64,000 nt of DNA from Methanosphaera sp. WGK6 (GCF_001729965.1 NZ_JRWK01000003.1:101854-165853); one strand, 5' to 3'; positions 40,627 to 51,214 are shown, numbered from the stretch's first letter. Program-made: numbers and translations. The notes: a model not told the origin generated them from the sequence alone.

Positions 40627-42369
40627 TTATTCTTTTATTTCTTCAAATTTAGAAAATCCATTAATAAGTTCAGTTATAATTAATGGTAATTTTTCAATAT
40701 CTATTCGTTTTTGTTCAAAGGTATCACGATTACGTATTGTAACTTTTTTATCTTCAACAGTATCATAATCTATGGTTACTGCAAATGGAATTCCTATTTC
40801 ATCACCACGTGCATATCTACGACCAATAGTTCCACTACCATCAAATGTTGTGATTATGTTGTTTTTACGTAACGTTTTTTCAATATTTCGAGCAATATCT
40901 ACTAATGGTTCTTTGTTTACTAATGGTAGAACAGCAACTTTTATTGGAGCTATTTTAGCTGGTATTTTAAGGTATGCTCTTGTTTCTCCTTCTTCAGAAG
41001 TATCTTCGGTATATGAATGAAGTAATGTTGAATAAATTATACGGTCAATACCATATGATGGTTCAATTACATGAGGTACTATTCTTTCTCCTCTTATTTG
41101 TTCTTCTTTTGTTTCAAATGTTACAAATGAATCATCTATTTCATATTGAGTATCATTTATTTCAAATTCATATTTATGTCCTGATTCAAATGTGGATTTA
41201 ATTATATCTGGATTTGTTTTTTCAAGTATTTCTTTAGCTTTTGCAGAATCTCCTTTGAATGTTGGACCAAATTTTTTCATATTAAAGGATGGTTTGGTCA
41301 CTGTCACTGTTTTCGGAGTTTCATATTCTTTGAATACGGATAAATCTTCTTTACTATGTGCAATATGTGATTTTAAGTCAAAATCAGTACGATCTGCAAT
41401 ACCTATAATTTCTACCCATCCATATTGGTCAGTTTTAACTTCAGCATCCCAGCAATCAATAGCATAGTGGGCCATTTCATCAGGTAAGTGTTGTCTGAAA
41501 CGTATTGCATCTTCAGGAATTCCAATATCAGTTAAGAATTTACGTGCAATAACTATTTGATATATTAACATTTCGCTTGATACAATGTTATTTTTAATAG
41601 CATCTTTAACTTTTATTTGTATTGGTTCTTCTTCATTTAATTGTTCTTTTTGACTATATAATCTTAGTTCATAGTCTTCAATTGTAGAATAATTTTCATG
41701 ACTTTTATCTGAAGGATCTACGAATATTTCTGCTTCTGCTTGAGTAAATTCTCTTAGTCTTATTACTCCTTGTCTTGGGGATAATTCATTTCTATATGAT
41801 TTACCTAATTGAACTATACCAAATGGTAGTTTATCTTTGTAGAATCTACTTATTCTTTTAAATGCAATAAATATTCCTTGCGCTGTTTCAGGACGCATAT
41901 ATCCTGTTTGTTTTCCGCTTACACCTATTTGTGTTTTAAACATTAGATTATAACTTTGTACAGGAGCTAGTTTTCCTTCACAGTTATCACATACAATATT
42001 GTTTTCTTCAATGATTTCTGTTAAAGTTTCATCTGGAAGACCTTCTACTTCTTTATTTATTGCTGCTTCGATTATATGATCAGCTCTATATACTTCGTTA
42101 CATTCAGTACATTGGGTCATAGGGTCAGTAAAGTTATCAACGTGACCTGATGCTTTTAATGTATTTCTTGGCATAATTGTTGGTGCTTCTATTTCATAGA
42201 ATCCTTCTTGTGAAACATAGTATTTTCTCCAAAGATTCATTATATTATTTTTAAGAACACCACCTAATGGCCCGTAATCATAAAATCCTGCTACTCCTGA
42301 GTATATTTCAAAAGATGGATATAAAAATCCTCTTTTTCTTGATATACTCATCATTTCTTCATTTCCCAT
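40627..42369 (-). CDS. glyS: glycyl-tRNA synthetase (dimeric type)
   Basis: Class II synthetase of 580 residues that charges tRNA-Gly. The N-terminal RKRGFLYPSFEIYSG and GFYDYGPLGG, motif 2 with RNELSPRQGVIRLREF, motif 3 and the C-terminal anticodon domain (KVAVLPLVNKEP, GTIGRRYARGDEIG) are in order. A zinc-binding CTEC/CDNC insert is also present. GGAGG precedes the ATG. The ATG shares a base with the dcd stop. Confidence 0.97.
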   Translation of the reverse strand: MGNEEMMSISRKRGFLYPSFEIYSGVAGFYDYGPLGGVLKNNIMNLWRKYYVSQEGFYEIEAPTIMPRNTLKASGHVDNFTDPMTQCTECNEVYRADHIIEAAINKEVEGLPDETLTEIIEENNIVCDNCEGKLAPVQSYNLMFKTQIGVSGKQTGYMRPETAQGIFIAFKRISRFYKDKLPFGIVQLGKSYRNELSPRQGVIRLREFTQAEAEIFVDPSDKSHENYSTIEDYELRLYSQKEQLNEEEPIQIKVKDAIKNNIVSSEMLIYQIVIARKFLTDIGIPEDAIRFRQHLPDEMAHYAIDCWDAEVKTDQYGWVEIIGIADRTDFDLKSHIAHSKEDLSVFKEYETPKTVTVTKPSFNMKKFGPTFKGDSAKAKEILEKTNPDIIKSTFESGHKYEFEINDTQYEIDDSFVTFETKEEQIRGERIVPHVIEPSYGIDRIIYSTLLHSYTEDTSEEGETRAYLKIPAKIAPIKVAVLPLVNKEPLVDIARNIEKTLRKNNIITTFDGSGTIGRRYARGDEIGIPFAVTIDYDTVEDKKVTIRNRDTFEQKRIDIEKLPLIITELINGFSKFEEIKE

Positions 42370-42962
42370 TATTTTCCTCCTTGTTTTATATCAAAGTCTT
42401 CTTTTATTTTACTTACTTGTGGTCCTGTTTGTCCCATATATTTACTATCTCGTTCTTTATGGCCATATGGTTTAGCAGATGGTGAGGTCATAGTTTCAAA
42501 TACTATTTGACATACTCTTTGTTTAGGATATAATGCAACAGGCATTTTTCCAATATTGGATATTTCAAGTGTTATTTTACCTTCAAATCCTGGATCAATA
42601 TAACCTGCTGTTACATGCATTGTAATACCTAATCTTCCCATGGATGATCTACCTTCTACACGTGCAACAATATCATCTGGTAGTTTCACGGTTTCAAGTG
42701 TTGTTGCAAGGGTAAATTCACCAGGATGTATTATGAATGGTTGTTCATCATCTATTGTAAATGATTCCATATATGATTCTAAATCAGTATTGTCAAAGGG
42801 GTCTATGTATGGTTTACTGATTATTTTAAATCCTTTGAATTCATTTCCTATTCTTAAATCTACTGATGATGGTTGAATTTGTTTTTCATCGAGTATGGGA
42901 TCAATTACAATTTTATCTTCATCTAAATATTTTTTTATATCGATGTCACTAAGTATTGCCAT
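42369..42962 (-). CDS. dcd: dCTP deaminase (possibly bifunctional with dUTPase)
   Basis: Makes dUTP (or dUMP in bifunctional forms) from dCTP. The trimeric dUTPase-like fold shows RVEGRSSMGRLGI, HVTAGYIDPGFEGKITLE and the C-terminal lid. The starts at 42977 and 42962 are both open; GAGG between them supports 42962, giving 197 residues. It overlaps glyS by one base and follows the TrmJ-like gene, so three genes are coupled. Confidence 0.93.
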   Translation of the reverse strand: MAILSDIDIKKYLDEDKIVIDPILDEKQIQPSSVDLRIGNEFKGFKIISKPYIDPFDNTDLESYMESFTIDDEQPFIIHPGEFTLATTLETVKLPDDIVARVEGRSSMGRLGITMHVTAGYIDPGFEGKITLEISNIGKMPVALYPKQRVCQIVFETMTSPSAKPYGHKERDSKYMGQTGPQVSKIKEDFDIKQGGK

Positions 42963-42966
42963 AGGT

Positions 42967-43680
42967 CTATTCCTCATGAGACTTTTTGATTCTGGTATCT
43001 ATACGTTTTAATGTTCCACGAAGGGTTCGTGTTTCACGTCCTACCATAAATGCTCTTCCTATTATTCGTTTAACAAGAATTTTCACTTGTTTTTCTTTAT
43101 GTTCTGCATAATCTAATTTTGAGATAATATTGTCTGTTAGTTGAAGTAATATTTCTTTATCTTCATAACTTGCAATATCTATATTATCTATTGGGTAACT
43201 TTTCTTATTTTTAAATATTTCATAAAAAATAATTGTAGCAGCGTGTGTAATATTCATTATGGGGTATTCATCACTTGTAGGAATCGTAACTAAAACATCA
43301 CAAGATTCTAATTCATGATTACTAAGTCCATCACCTTCACGTCCAAATAATAGTGCAATATTACCATTTATTTGCATTGTTTTTCCTAATTCTTCTGGTG
43401 TAATTGGGATGCGTGGTACATTATAACTTCCTCCAGGAGTACCTGTAGTACCTACAACTGAAGTTATTTCATTATCTTTTATAAACTCATCAAGAGTATC
43501 ATATATCAATGCATCTTGTACTAATTCTCGAGCATGCATTGCTTGATAATATGCGTCATTTTCTAGTTTACATGGATTAATTAAAACTAGTTTTTTTAAT
43601 CCAAAATTTTTCATACATCTTGCAAGAAATCCAATATTTCCAGATGTTTTTGGTTCAACAAATACTGTATAAATTTTCAA
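42967..43680 (-). CDS. TrmJ-like SPOUT RNA methyltransferase
   Basis: SPOUT-fold enzyme of 237 residues, most like archaeal TrmJ, which 2'-O-methylates tRNA position 32. Features are VEPKTSGNIGFLARCMKNFG at the N-terminus, ALLFGREGDGLSNHEL in the middle and NITHAATIIFYEIF for the knot. The TTG start follows AGTGATTC. It is first of a run with dcd, glyS and the TatD-like gene. Confidence 0.87.
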   Translation of the reverse strand: MKIYTVFVEPKTSGNIGFLARCMKNFGLKKLVLINPCKLENDAYYQAMHARELVQDALIYDTLDEFIKDNEITSVVGTTGTPGGSYNVPRIPITPEELGKTMQINGNIALLFGREGDGLSNHELESCDVLVTIPTSDEYPIMNITHAATIIFYEIFKNKKSYPIDNIDIASYEDKEILLQLTDNIISKLDYAEHKEKQVKILVKRIIGRAFMVGRETRTLRGTLKRIDTRIKKSHEE

Positions 43681-43971
43681 ATAGAATCACTATATTTATA
43701 TTTGTATGATATTTTTAAAATAATTTGGGGGTGTGATGTTACTGTAAAAAAATTATGGATGTAATTATTAAATAGTGTATTATTTTTCATGTTTTAACGT
43801 GTGGATAAAACTAATTTTTTATTAAATTATTTTTTTTTCAATTAATTTTAGATTTTTTTTTGGAGGATGCTCTTTTTTCAATGGAGGGGTATTTACTGAT
43901 GTAATATAATATAAATTTAAATATTATTACTATTTAATAATTAATCATTAAATTATGGAGGTTAATAATTC
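43681..43971. other. 291-bp intergenic region, divergent promoters
   Basis: The spacer lies between the TrmJ-like gene and a DUF308 gene. It contains TATA-like DNA before both. No ORF, RNA or clear repeat was seen. Confidence 0.4.
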
Positions 43972-44481
43972 ATGAAATTACCATCAAATTTTAATATTAA
44001 TTTAAATGCAGTAATCCTTTTATTACTAGGACTTATAGCAATATCATTTCCTCTAGTTTCAACAATGACTGTTGGAATTATCACAGGTTTCATGTTTTTA
44101 ATGGTTGCTTTAGTATTGTTCATAACATCAACTGGTAAATTTATATTTAGTAAATATTTGGGTTATTTATCTATAATTCTTGCTGTTCTTTGTTTAATTC
44201 TCAGTTGGTTTTTAATGTTTGATCCTGCAGATGTAACAATGCTTGCAAGCTATGTTATATATATTTTAGGAATAATAATGATAATTTCAGGTATTTCTCA
44301 TATTATAACTGCTAAGGTATTTAAACCAGTGTTGATTATGGGAATTATTGATGTACTTTTTGGTATTTTATATATTATTGTTGGTACATTTATTATTAAT
44401 CCAGTACATTTAGGTTATGTTATTGGTGTATGGCTGTTATTATCTGGAATTTTATCATTATTTTCTTGGGATAATTATTAG
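43972..44481 (+). CDS. DUF308/HdeD-like membrane protein
   Basis: A 169-residue protein made mainly of six hydrophobic segments in pairs, with short polar turns. The pattern (LLLGLIAISFPLVSTMTVGI, VLFGILYIIVGTF) fits HdeD/DUF308 proteins. GGAGG precedes the ATG. It is probably monocistronic. Function unknown. Confidence 0.8.
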   Translation: MKLPSNFNINLNAVILLLLGLIAISFPLVSTMTVGIITGFMFLMVALVLFITSTGKFIFSKYLGYLSIILAVLCLILSWFLMFDPADVTMLASYVIYILGIIMIISGISHIITAKVFKPVLIMGIIDVLFGILYIIVGTFIINPVHLGYVIGVWLLLSGILSLFSWDNY

Positions 44482-44579
44482 TTTTTTTATCCTATTTTTC
44501 TTTTTTTTTAACTGTAACTAATTTTATATTACTTCTCAACATATATTATTATATAATTCAACTATATGGATGATAAATA

Positions 44580-44900
44580 ATGAAACTTGTAACAACACCT
44601 AATATTGAAGGAAAATCTGTTAAAAAATACTATGGTATAGTGAATGGTGAAGGTTTAATAGGTGCTAATGTGTATAAAGATATTTTTTCAGGAGTTCGTG
44701 ATGTAGTTGGTGGTAGAACTTCTACTTATGAAAAAGAATTAAAAAAAGCACGAGAAATAGCAATTAATAGTATGATAGAAAAAGCTGAGGCTATGGGGGC
44801 TAATGTTATTTTAAATGTTAGAATAAAATATAGTAATTTAGGTGGTACTATGGGTAATACAATTTTAGTAAGTGTTAATGGAACTGCTGTGTTATATTGA
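44580..44900 (+). CDS. YbjQ/UPF0145 family protein
   Basis: A 106-residue protein matching the YbjQ heavy-metal-binding-domain-like family: [18 protein letters not shown], the [11 protein letters not shown] segment and [11 protein letters not shown] are its usual blocks. GGATGAT precedes the ATG. It converges on tfrB. Function is not known despite the family name. Confidence 0.85.
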   Translation: MKLVTTPNIEGKSVKKYYGIVNGEGLIGANVYKDIFSGVRDVVGGRTSTYEKELKKAREIAINSMIEKAEAMGANVILNVRIKYSNLGGTMGNTILVSVNGTAVLY

Positions 44901-44933
44901 TTATTTTTTTTTTAAAAAAAATATAATATAAGA

Positions 44934-44963
44934 AGCATATTTATTCATATGCTCTTTTTATTA
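44934..44963 (+). terminator. hairpin and T-run after the YbjQ-like gene
   Basis: AGCATAT at 44934-44940 pairs with ATATGCT at 44947-44953, followed by CTTTTTATT. It overlaps the end of the convergent tfrB gene. Confidence 0.5.
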
Positions 44964-46440
44964 ATTCCATTAAGTTAATAATGGATGTGTTCATATTGTT
45001 TTTAGTTAATGAATCTTGTATGTTAAATTCACAGAAAGGACAATTTGTAACAACATAATCCACATCTAATTCTTTAATCATATCTACTTTATCATCTGCT
45101 AAAGCTTCTGCTAGTTCAGGTTTTCCAGATTTTACTCCTCCACCTGCACCACAACATTGATCAGGTTTTGCCATTTCAATGAATTCAACACCTTTTAAAT
45201 TATTTAAGATATTACGTGGCTGTTTACTAATTCCTTGTCCTCTTATAAGATGACATGGGTCATGGTATGTAACTTTAATATCTAATTCTTTCATATCTTC
45301 TGAATTTAATTTTCCATCTAAAAATTCAGTAATGTCCATTACATTAAGATTTGCACCATATTCAGGATAATTTCTTTTAAGTGTTGAACCACAACCAGCA
45401 CACACTGTTAGTACAATATCGTATTCTTTAAATATTTCATAATTTTTCTTCACTAAATTTGGTATAATTTCAGTTTGTCCTGTTCTTAGTAAAGGTGAAC
45501 CACAACATACTTGTTCTTCAGGTATATCTACTTCATAACCTAGTTTGGTTAGAATAGTAATAAGATTTTCTGCAATCCATGGTAGCCGATTATCTATCAT
45601 ACAACCAGTGAAGAATGCAATTTTAGGTTTTTCTTCAAACTTATGTGTTTGATTATATGATTTAACAAATCCTTCAGGATATTTTCCTTCGCCTGTTGGT
45701 TGAACACTACGACCTGTATCATGAACATATTCTCTTATTATTTTATGTTCTTTTAATGGACCTTCTTTTTCAGTACATATTTGTGCTCTTAATTTTTCAA
45801 TAGCTTTTCCATAGATATCTATTTCTTTTGGACAAGTTATAGAACATTGACCACAAGAGGTACAATAATAAATACCAGCATCTATAGCATCTTCATTTCG
45901 AGAAAAATCTTCTCGTGGATCAAATGAAATTTCAGATAATGCTCTCATAAAATAAGGGCCTACATAATTTTCAGTTTTTTGAATAACAGGACACATAGAA
46001 ATACATGAATAACAATCAATACATCCTCTTAATGCTTCTGTTCTTTTGTATTCTTCTGGTTTTATAATTGCAGGTTCACTTACAGTTTCATTAGAATCTA
46101 TTGAAGCCATATATAAATTAAGATTATTTGTTTCATCATTTAATGTACTACGATCAACAATTAAATCTTTAATAACTTTAAAATCTAATGGTTCTAATGT
46201 ATCATTGTCATTAATTTCAGCTTTACATGCTAATTTTGCTTTTCCATTTACTTTAATTGCACAGGATCCACATTGTCCTGCTCTACAAGAATATCTATAA
46301 GCAATTTCTGCATCATATTTATTATTTATTTGTTGTAACGCATCTAAAACTTTCATTTTATTTGTTTTTTCAATTTCATATGATTCCATATAATGTTCTT
46401 CTTTTTTAGGATCATATCTTTTAACGTTAACAGTAATCAT
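44941..46440 (-). CDS. tfrB: thiol:fumarate reductase (CoM/CoB) subunit B
   Basis: Iron-sulfur subunit of the enzyme that reduces fumarate with coenzymes M and B, giving their heterodisulfide. The N-terminus is a [2Fe-2S] domain with CRAGQCGSC near 52-60. Two [4Fe-4S] motifs follow: CIDCYSCISMCP and CTSCGQCSITCP. Two CCG domains end the protein (CCGSPL and CCGAGGG), like HdrB. The length is 499. No tfrA is in the window, as in relatives where the two genes are apart. Confidence 0.93.
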   Translation of the reverse strand: MITVNVKRYDPKKEEHYMESYEIEKTNKMKVLDALQQINNKYDAEIAYRYSCRAGQCGSCAIKVNGKAKLACKAEINDNDTLEPLDFKVIKDLIVDRSTLNDETNNLNLYMASIDSNETVSEPAIIKPEEYKRTEALRGCIDCYSCISMCPVIQKTENYVGPYFMRALSEISFDPREDFSRNEDAIDAGIYYCTSCGQCSITCPKEIDIYGKAIEKLRAQICTEKEGPLKEHKIIREYVHDTGRSVQPTGEGKYPEGFVKSYNQTHKFEEKPKIAFFTGCMIDNRLPWIAENLITILTKLGYEVDIPEEQVCCGSPLLRTGQTEIIPNLVKKNYEIFKEYDIVLTVCAGCGSTLKRNYPEYGANLNVMDITEFLDGKLNSEDMKELDIKVTYHDPCHLIRGQGISKQPRNILNNLKGVEFIEMAKPDQCCGAGGGVKSGKPELAEALADDKVDMIKELDVDYVVTNCPFCEFNIQDSLTKNNMNTSIINLMELIKRAYE

Positions 46441-46734
46441 ATACTACCCCTAATTAAATTCAGTATAAAAGAATAATAATTTCTCGTGAAATTTTGTTTA
46501 TTTAAAAAATTTTCATTATTTTTTTTATATTTAATATTATCTTTTTTTTAACTTTTATAATTTTAATTTATGTGTTTTTATGATTTCATATATTTATGTA
46601 TTATAACTTAAATATTTTATAAGATAAATATAGTAATATAATTGTAATTATTAATTATTAATTTTTCATCATTTTTAATTAACTATTTTTTTACATTTAT
46701 TAACAAAGTTAATTATTTATAAGGAGTAAGTAAT
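46441..46734. other. 294-bp divergent spacer between tfrB and iorA
   Basis: AT-rich promoter region. An 8-bp inverted repeat AATTAACT / AGTTAATT lies at 46677-46684 and 46707-46714, just before the iorA ribosome site at 46721. No ORF was seen. Confidence 0.45.
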
Positions 46735-48594
46735 ATGAATATAAATGAATTACTAGATTCAGAAAAAGGTAAAAAACGTTTCATGTTAGGTAATGAAGCG
46801 GCTGTAAGAGGTGTTCTTGAAGCTGGAGTTTCCTTAGCAGCAACATATCCTGGAACTCCATCATCTGAAATTGGGGATATTTTATTTCACATAGCAAAAG
46901 ATGCCAATATTTACTTTGAATTTTCAGCAAATGAAAAAGTAGCAATAGAAGTAGCAGCATCTGCTGCAAGTTCAGGGTTACGTACATTTTCATTTATGAA
47001 ACATGTTGGAGTAAATGTGGCAGCAGATTCACTTATGACTAGTGCTTATATGGGTGTAGAGGGAAGCTTTTTAATTTTAGTAGCTGATGATCCTTCAACA
47101 TTTTCATCACAAAATGAACAAGATACTAGACATTTTGCAAGACAAGCAAATATACCTATATTTGAACCATCAAATCCACAGGAAATAAAAGATTTTATCC
47201 ATTATGCATATGATATTTCAGATAAATATAATATACCAGTTATCATAAGAACAACTACGAGAGTATCTCATATGAGGGGTATTGTTGAAACAGATGAATA
47301 CACTAAAAATACTATAACTAGTAGTACTTATGAAAATAAAGGTTTACATGTACCAGTACCAGAAATAGCAAGAGTTATGCATAAAAATCTTGTAGAAAAA
47401 ATACATGATTTACGAGAAATTTCAAATAAAAGTCCATTAAATAAGGTATATGATAATGGGGCTAATATTGGAGTAATTACTTCGGGTGGGGCATATAATT
47501 ATGTTGCTGATGTTATAAATCAACATGATTTAAGTGTAAATATTTTAAAACTAGGCTTTTCACATCCATTCCCTGAAGATTTAGTAAAAGATTTTTTAGA
47601 AAATAATGATGAAGTATTAGTTGTTGAAGAAGTTGATCCAATAAATGAAATGGAAACATTAGCTGTAGCAGGGTTGAATAATATTAATACTATTATTCAT
47701 GGTAAAAAAGATGGTTCTTTACCTGAAATTTTAGAATATACTCCAGATATATTATATGAAGCTTTACAAAATTTACTTTCATTTGATGCAGAAGAAATTG
47801 AAGTAAATGCACCTTCAGAAATTCAATTACCTTCTAGGCCAGCAAACTTATGTTCTGGATGTCCACATAGGGCTTCATTCTATGCAGCAAGACAAACAAT
47901 TAATAAAATGAATTTGGATGTTGAAAGTATTCATCCATCAGATATTGGATGTTATACATTAGGAATAGCACCTCCATATAATATGGCAAATTATTTAATG
48001 TCTATGGGTGCAAGTGTTGGGGCAAGCTGTGGTTTTAGTAAAGCAACTGATAATCAACCTATTATTAGCTTTATTGGTGATTCAACATTTTTCCATGCTG
48101 GAATACCACCTCTTATAAATGCTATACATAATAAAATGAAATTTACACTTGTAATACTTGATAATAGAATAACTGCAATGACTGGTGGACAAACAAATCC
48201 AGGAATTCCAATTGATGGGATGGGTGATGAAGCCCCTGCTATTGACATTGAATCATTAGTAAAATCAATTGGTGTTGGTTTTGTAGAATCAATTGATCCA
48301 ATGAATGTAAATGAAATGATTGATTTATATCAAAAAGCTTTATCTTATGATGGGGTATCAGTAATAATTGCTAAACATCCTTGTGTTCTAATTAATAAGA
48401 AAGAGATAAGGTCAAGAAATTATCAAATTAAAGTGGATAGTGATAAATGTATTCATTGTAATAAGTGTACAAATCAATTAGCATGTCCAAGTATCAATGA
48501 AATCGATGGTGAAATAAGAATTAATCAAGCATGTACTAAATGTGGAGTATGTATAAACGTATGTCCAACAGATGCAATACATAAAGAGGAGTAG
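46735..48594 (+). CDS. iorA: indolepyruvate ferredoxin oxidoreductase alpha subunit
   Basis: TPP- and Fe-S-containing subunit that converts aryl pyruvates to aryl-acetyl-CoA with ferredoxin, reversibly. The N-terminal pyrimidine-binding part (AATYPGTPSSEI) leads to the TPP domain (SDIGCYTLG, FIGDSTFFHAG, LDNRITAMTG). The C-terminus has ferredoxin motifs CIHCNKCTNQLACPS and CTKCGVCINVCP. The length of 619 is usual. GGAG precedes the ATG, and iorB follows after 5 bp. Confidence 0.96.
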   Translation: MNINELLDSEKGKKRFMLGNEAAVRGVLEAGVSLAATYPGTPSSEIGDILFHIAKDANIYFEFSANEKVAIEVAASAASSGLRTFSFMKHVGVNVAADSLMTSAYMGVEGSFLILVADDPSTFSSQNEQDTRHFARQANIPIFEPSNPQEIKDFIHYAYDISDKYNIPVIIRTTTRVSHMRGIVETDEYTKNTITSSTYENKGLHVPVPEIARVMHKNLVEKIHDLREISNKSPLNKVYDNGANIGVITSGGAYNYVADVINQHDLSVNILKLGFSHPFPEDLVKDFLENNDEVLVVEEVDPINEMETLAVAGLNNINTIIHGKKDGSLPEILEYTPDILYEALQNLLSFDAEEIEVNAPSEIQLPSRPANLCSGCPHRASFYAARQTINKMNLDVESIHPSDIGCYTLGIAPPYNMANYLMSMGASVGASCGFSKATDNQPIISFIGDSTFFHAGIPPLINAIHNKMKFTLVILDNRITAMTGGQTNPGIPIDGMGDEAPAIDIESLVKSIGVGFVESIDPMNVNEMIDLYQKALSYDGVSVIIAKHPCVLINKKEIRSRNYQIKVDSDKCIHCNKCTNQLACPSINEIDGEIRINQACTKCGVCINVCPTDAIHKEE

Positions 48595-48599
48595 GTAAC

Positions 48600-49184
48600 A
48601 TGGCATATAATATTTATATTTGTGGTATTGGTGGACAAGGAATTATTAAAACATCTATAGTTATAGGAGAAACTGCTCTTAAAGAAGATATGAATGTAGT
48701 TATGAGTGAAATACATGGAATGTCTCAAAGAGGAGGAGTGGTGTCCACTGAATTAAAAATAGGTGATGATAAAAGTCCTATAATTCAAAAAGGAACTTCT
48801 GATTTAGTCTTAGCATTTGAACCAGTAGAAGCACTTAGGGCTTTAGAAAAAACAAATAAAAGTACTATTGTAATAGTAAACACATCGCCTGTACTTCCCT
48901 CCACGATAAATCAGCAAGATGTTGATTATCCGGAAGTGGATGCTATATTAGCAGAATTATCTGATAAAGTCAAAGAAGTATATAGTATGGATGCTAATAA
49001 AATAGCATTAACTGCTGGACATCCATTATCCATGAATATGGCAATGTTGGGTGGTGCTGCTGCAGTATCATCATTCCCGTTAGATGTTGATAAAATAATT
49101 GATACAATGAAAGAAAATTTACCACCAAAATCAATTGAAACTAATATAAAAGCATTTGAAGATGGATATAATTCTTGTAAATAA
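48600..49184 (+). CDS. iorB: indolepyruvate ferredoxin oxidoreductase beta subunit
   Basis: Gamma-domain-like subunit of IOR, 194 residues. It starts with YICGIGGQGI and has SEIHGMSQRGGVV, the standard blocks. It is coupled to iorA. Near it, in convergent orientation, is an aryl-CoA ligase, which fits use of arylacetates for aromatic amino-acid synthesis. Confidence 0.96.
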   Translation: MAYNIYICGIGGQGIIKTSIVIGETALKEDMNVVMSEIHGMSQRGGVVSTELKIGDDKSPIIQKGTSDLVLAFEPVEALRALEKTNKSTIVIVNTSPVLPSTINQQDVDYPEVDAILAELSDKVKEVYSMDANKIALTAGHPLSMNMAMLGGAAAVSSFPLDVDKIIDTMKENLPPKSIETNIKAFEDGYNSCK

Positions 49185-49205
49185 AAAAAAGTAGTAAGAA
49201 GGATA

Positions 49206-49643
49206 TTATATTGAATATATTTCTTCAGGAGAAATAATATTTGAATTTCCTTCTTTTAATATTTCTAATCCTTTTTCCATATCTTCTAATTTTAATATAA
49301 CAATAGCATTATATGTTTTCTGTTCAACAAATGCATATAAGTATTCGAGGTTAATATTATTTTTTTCAAGTACTCTGAGAACTTCATTTAGTCCTCCAGG
49401 TTCATCACTAATAGATACTGCTAATACTTTTGTTATTTTAACTATGAAATTATTTTTTTCTAATTCATCTTTAACTTTAATAGGGTCTGTAACAATTAAT
49501 CTTAGAATTCCAAATTCTGATGTATCTGCAATAGATAATGCGCGTATATTAACATTCAGTTTTTCAATAATATCAAGTGCATTTAACATTCTACCTTCTT
49601 TGTTTTCTAAAAAGATAGATAATTGATTTACATACATATTCAT
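49206..49643 (-). CDS. tandem ACT-domain protein
   Basis: A protein of about 145 residues with two ACT domains (NQLSIFLENKEGRM and VLAVSISDEPGGLNEVLRVL), which normally bind amino acids. The frame opens earlier at 49682, but ribosome-site spacing and family length favour the ATG at 49643. It is just after the phenylacetate-CoA ligase gene, an arrangement common in archaea, and probably senses an amino acid. Confidence 0.85.
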   Translation of the reverse strand: MNMYVNQLSIFLENKEGRMLNALDIIEKLNVNIRALSIADTSEFGILRLIVTDPIKVKDELEKNNFIVKITKVLAVSISDEPGGLNEVLRVLEKNNINLEYLYAFVEQKTYNAIVILKLEDMEKGLEILKEGNSNIISPEEIYSI

Positions 49644-49662
49644 ATAATCATATCCCTTTTTT

Positions 49663-50964
49663 TTATTCATTTCGTTTATCAATTACACGTACTGCTTTTC
49701 CTGAATCTACTCTGTCAATTGTTTTAGGTTCAACAAGAGTTACATTAACTCTTAAACCAATTTCGTCATGTATTGCTTGAGCTAATTTGTCTCTTATGCC
49801 TACTAATTCTTTTACATTATCAAAGAAAATATCAGGGGATGCTTCAACTTTAACTTCTATTTGATCTAACACATCTGGTCTTGTTAATATGATTTGATAA
49901 TGAGGTTCAACACCTTTAATTGATAATAATGCTTTTTCAATTTGTGATGGGAAGACACTAACTCCTTTAATTTTAAGCATGTCATCTGTTCTTCCTCTGA
50001 TTTTACCCATTTTTATAAGAGTTCTACCACAACCACATTTTTCATGGTGTATGTCTGTAATATCTCTTGTACGGAATCTGATTAATGGCATCCCAACTCT
50101 GGTTAGTGTTGTTAAGACAAGTTCTCCTTCATTACCTTCAGGTAATTGTTTCATGGTATTTGGATCAATTATTTCTGGGTAGAAATGATCTTCATATAAA
50201 TGAAGTCCGTCTTGTTCTGAGCATTCCATAGCAACACCAGGTCCCATAACTTCAGTTAAGCCATATATATTGTATGCTGGTGTTTTGAATTTTTCCTCGA
50301 TTTGTTGTCTCATTTCATCAGTCCAACTTTCAGAACCAAAACCAATTACATTAAGATTTAAATCTTCTGGTTTTATTCCCATTGATTCTAATTCTTCTGC
50401 TATATGTAATCCATAGGATGGTGTAAAAATTAATACTGATGTTTTGAAATCTTTTAGTAATTCAATTTGTCTTAGAGTTTGTCCTGTAGATATAGGTACT
50501 ACTGTTGCACCTACTTTTTGTCCACCATAATGAACTCCAAATCCTCCAGTAAATAAACCATATCCATGAGTATTTTGGATAATATCATCTTCACCTACAC
50601 CCATCATGGTTAATCCTCTAGCTATAACTTCGCTCCATGTGTCTAGGTCTTCTTTAGTATAACCTGATACTGTTGGTTTTCCAGTTGTTCCACTTGAAGT
50701 ATGTATTTCTACTATTTCTTTTTGTGGTACTGCAAATAATCCGAAAGGATAAGAAGCTCTCAAGTCTGTTTTTGTTGTGAATGGTAGTTTTTCAATATCT
50801 TCAAGAGTTTCTATGTCTTCAGGATATACTTCTTCTTCGGTGTATCTTTTATGGTAGTATGGTACTTTATTAAAAGCAGTTGTAACAACTTCTTGCAGGC
50901 GTTTTAATTGTAATTCTTTCATGTCATCTAATGACATGCATTCAATTGGTTCATCCCAAATCAT
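49663..50964 (-). CDS. paaK: phenylacetate-CoA ligase family (arylacetate activation)
   Basis: Adenylate-forming enzyme of 433 residues that makes CoA thioesters of arylacetates. The AMP motif [11 protein letters not shown] is near residue 92, followed by [10 protein letters not shown] and the hinge [16 protein letters not shown]. Next to iorAB it could supply phenylacetyl-, hydroxyphenylacetyl- or indoleacetyl-CoA for reductive carboxylation to aryl pyruvates. Confidence 0.92.
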   Translation of the reverse strand: MIWDEPIECMSLDDMKELQLKRLQEVVTTAFNKVPYYHKRYTEEEVYPEDIETLEDIEKLPFTTKTDLRASYPFGLFAVPQKEIVEIHTSSGTTGKPTVSGYTKEDLDTWSEVIARGLTMMGVGEDDIIQNTHGYGLFTGGFGVHYGGQKVGATVVPISTGQTLRQIELLKDFKTSVLIFTPSYGLHIAEELESMGIKPEDLNLNVIGFGSESWTDEMRQQIEEKFKTPAYNIYGLTEVMGPGVAMECSEQDGLHLYEDHFYPEIIDPNTMKQLPEGNEGELVLTTLTRVGMPLIRFRTRDITDIHHEKCGCGRTLIKMGKIRGRTDDMLKIKGVSVFPSQIEKALLSIKGVEPHYQIILTRPDVLDQIEVKVEASPDIFFDNVKELVGIRDKLAQAIHDEIGLRVNVTLVEPKTIDRVDSGKAVRVIDKRNE

Positions 50965-51214
50965 GTATTTACTTCCTATTTATTTTTTCATTAATTAATA
51001 GTATATAGAAAGTATTTAATTAATTTGTTGTATTAAGGAGAATATTTAGTTATTAAATTCATAATATTGTTTTAATCAATAATAAGTTAACAGATAATGT
51101 AATTATATAATACAAGTATATTTAATTTTAAAATAGATAATTAATATTAATAAAAAGTTAGTATAATTAAGATTCATATTCTAACTTTGATTATTAGTTT
51201 GGAAGGGTGAAAAA

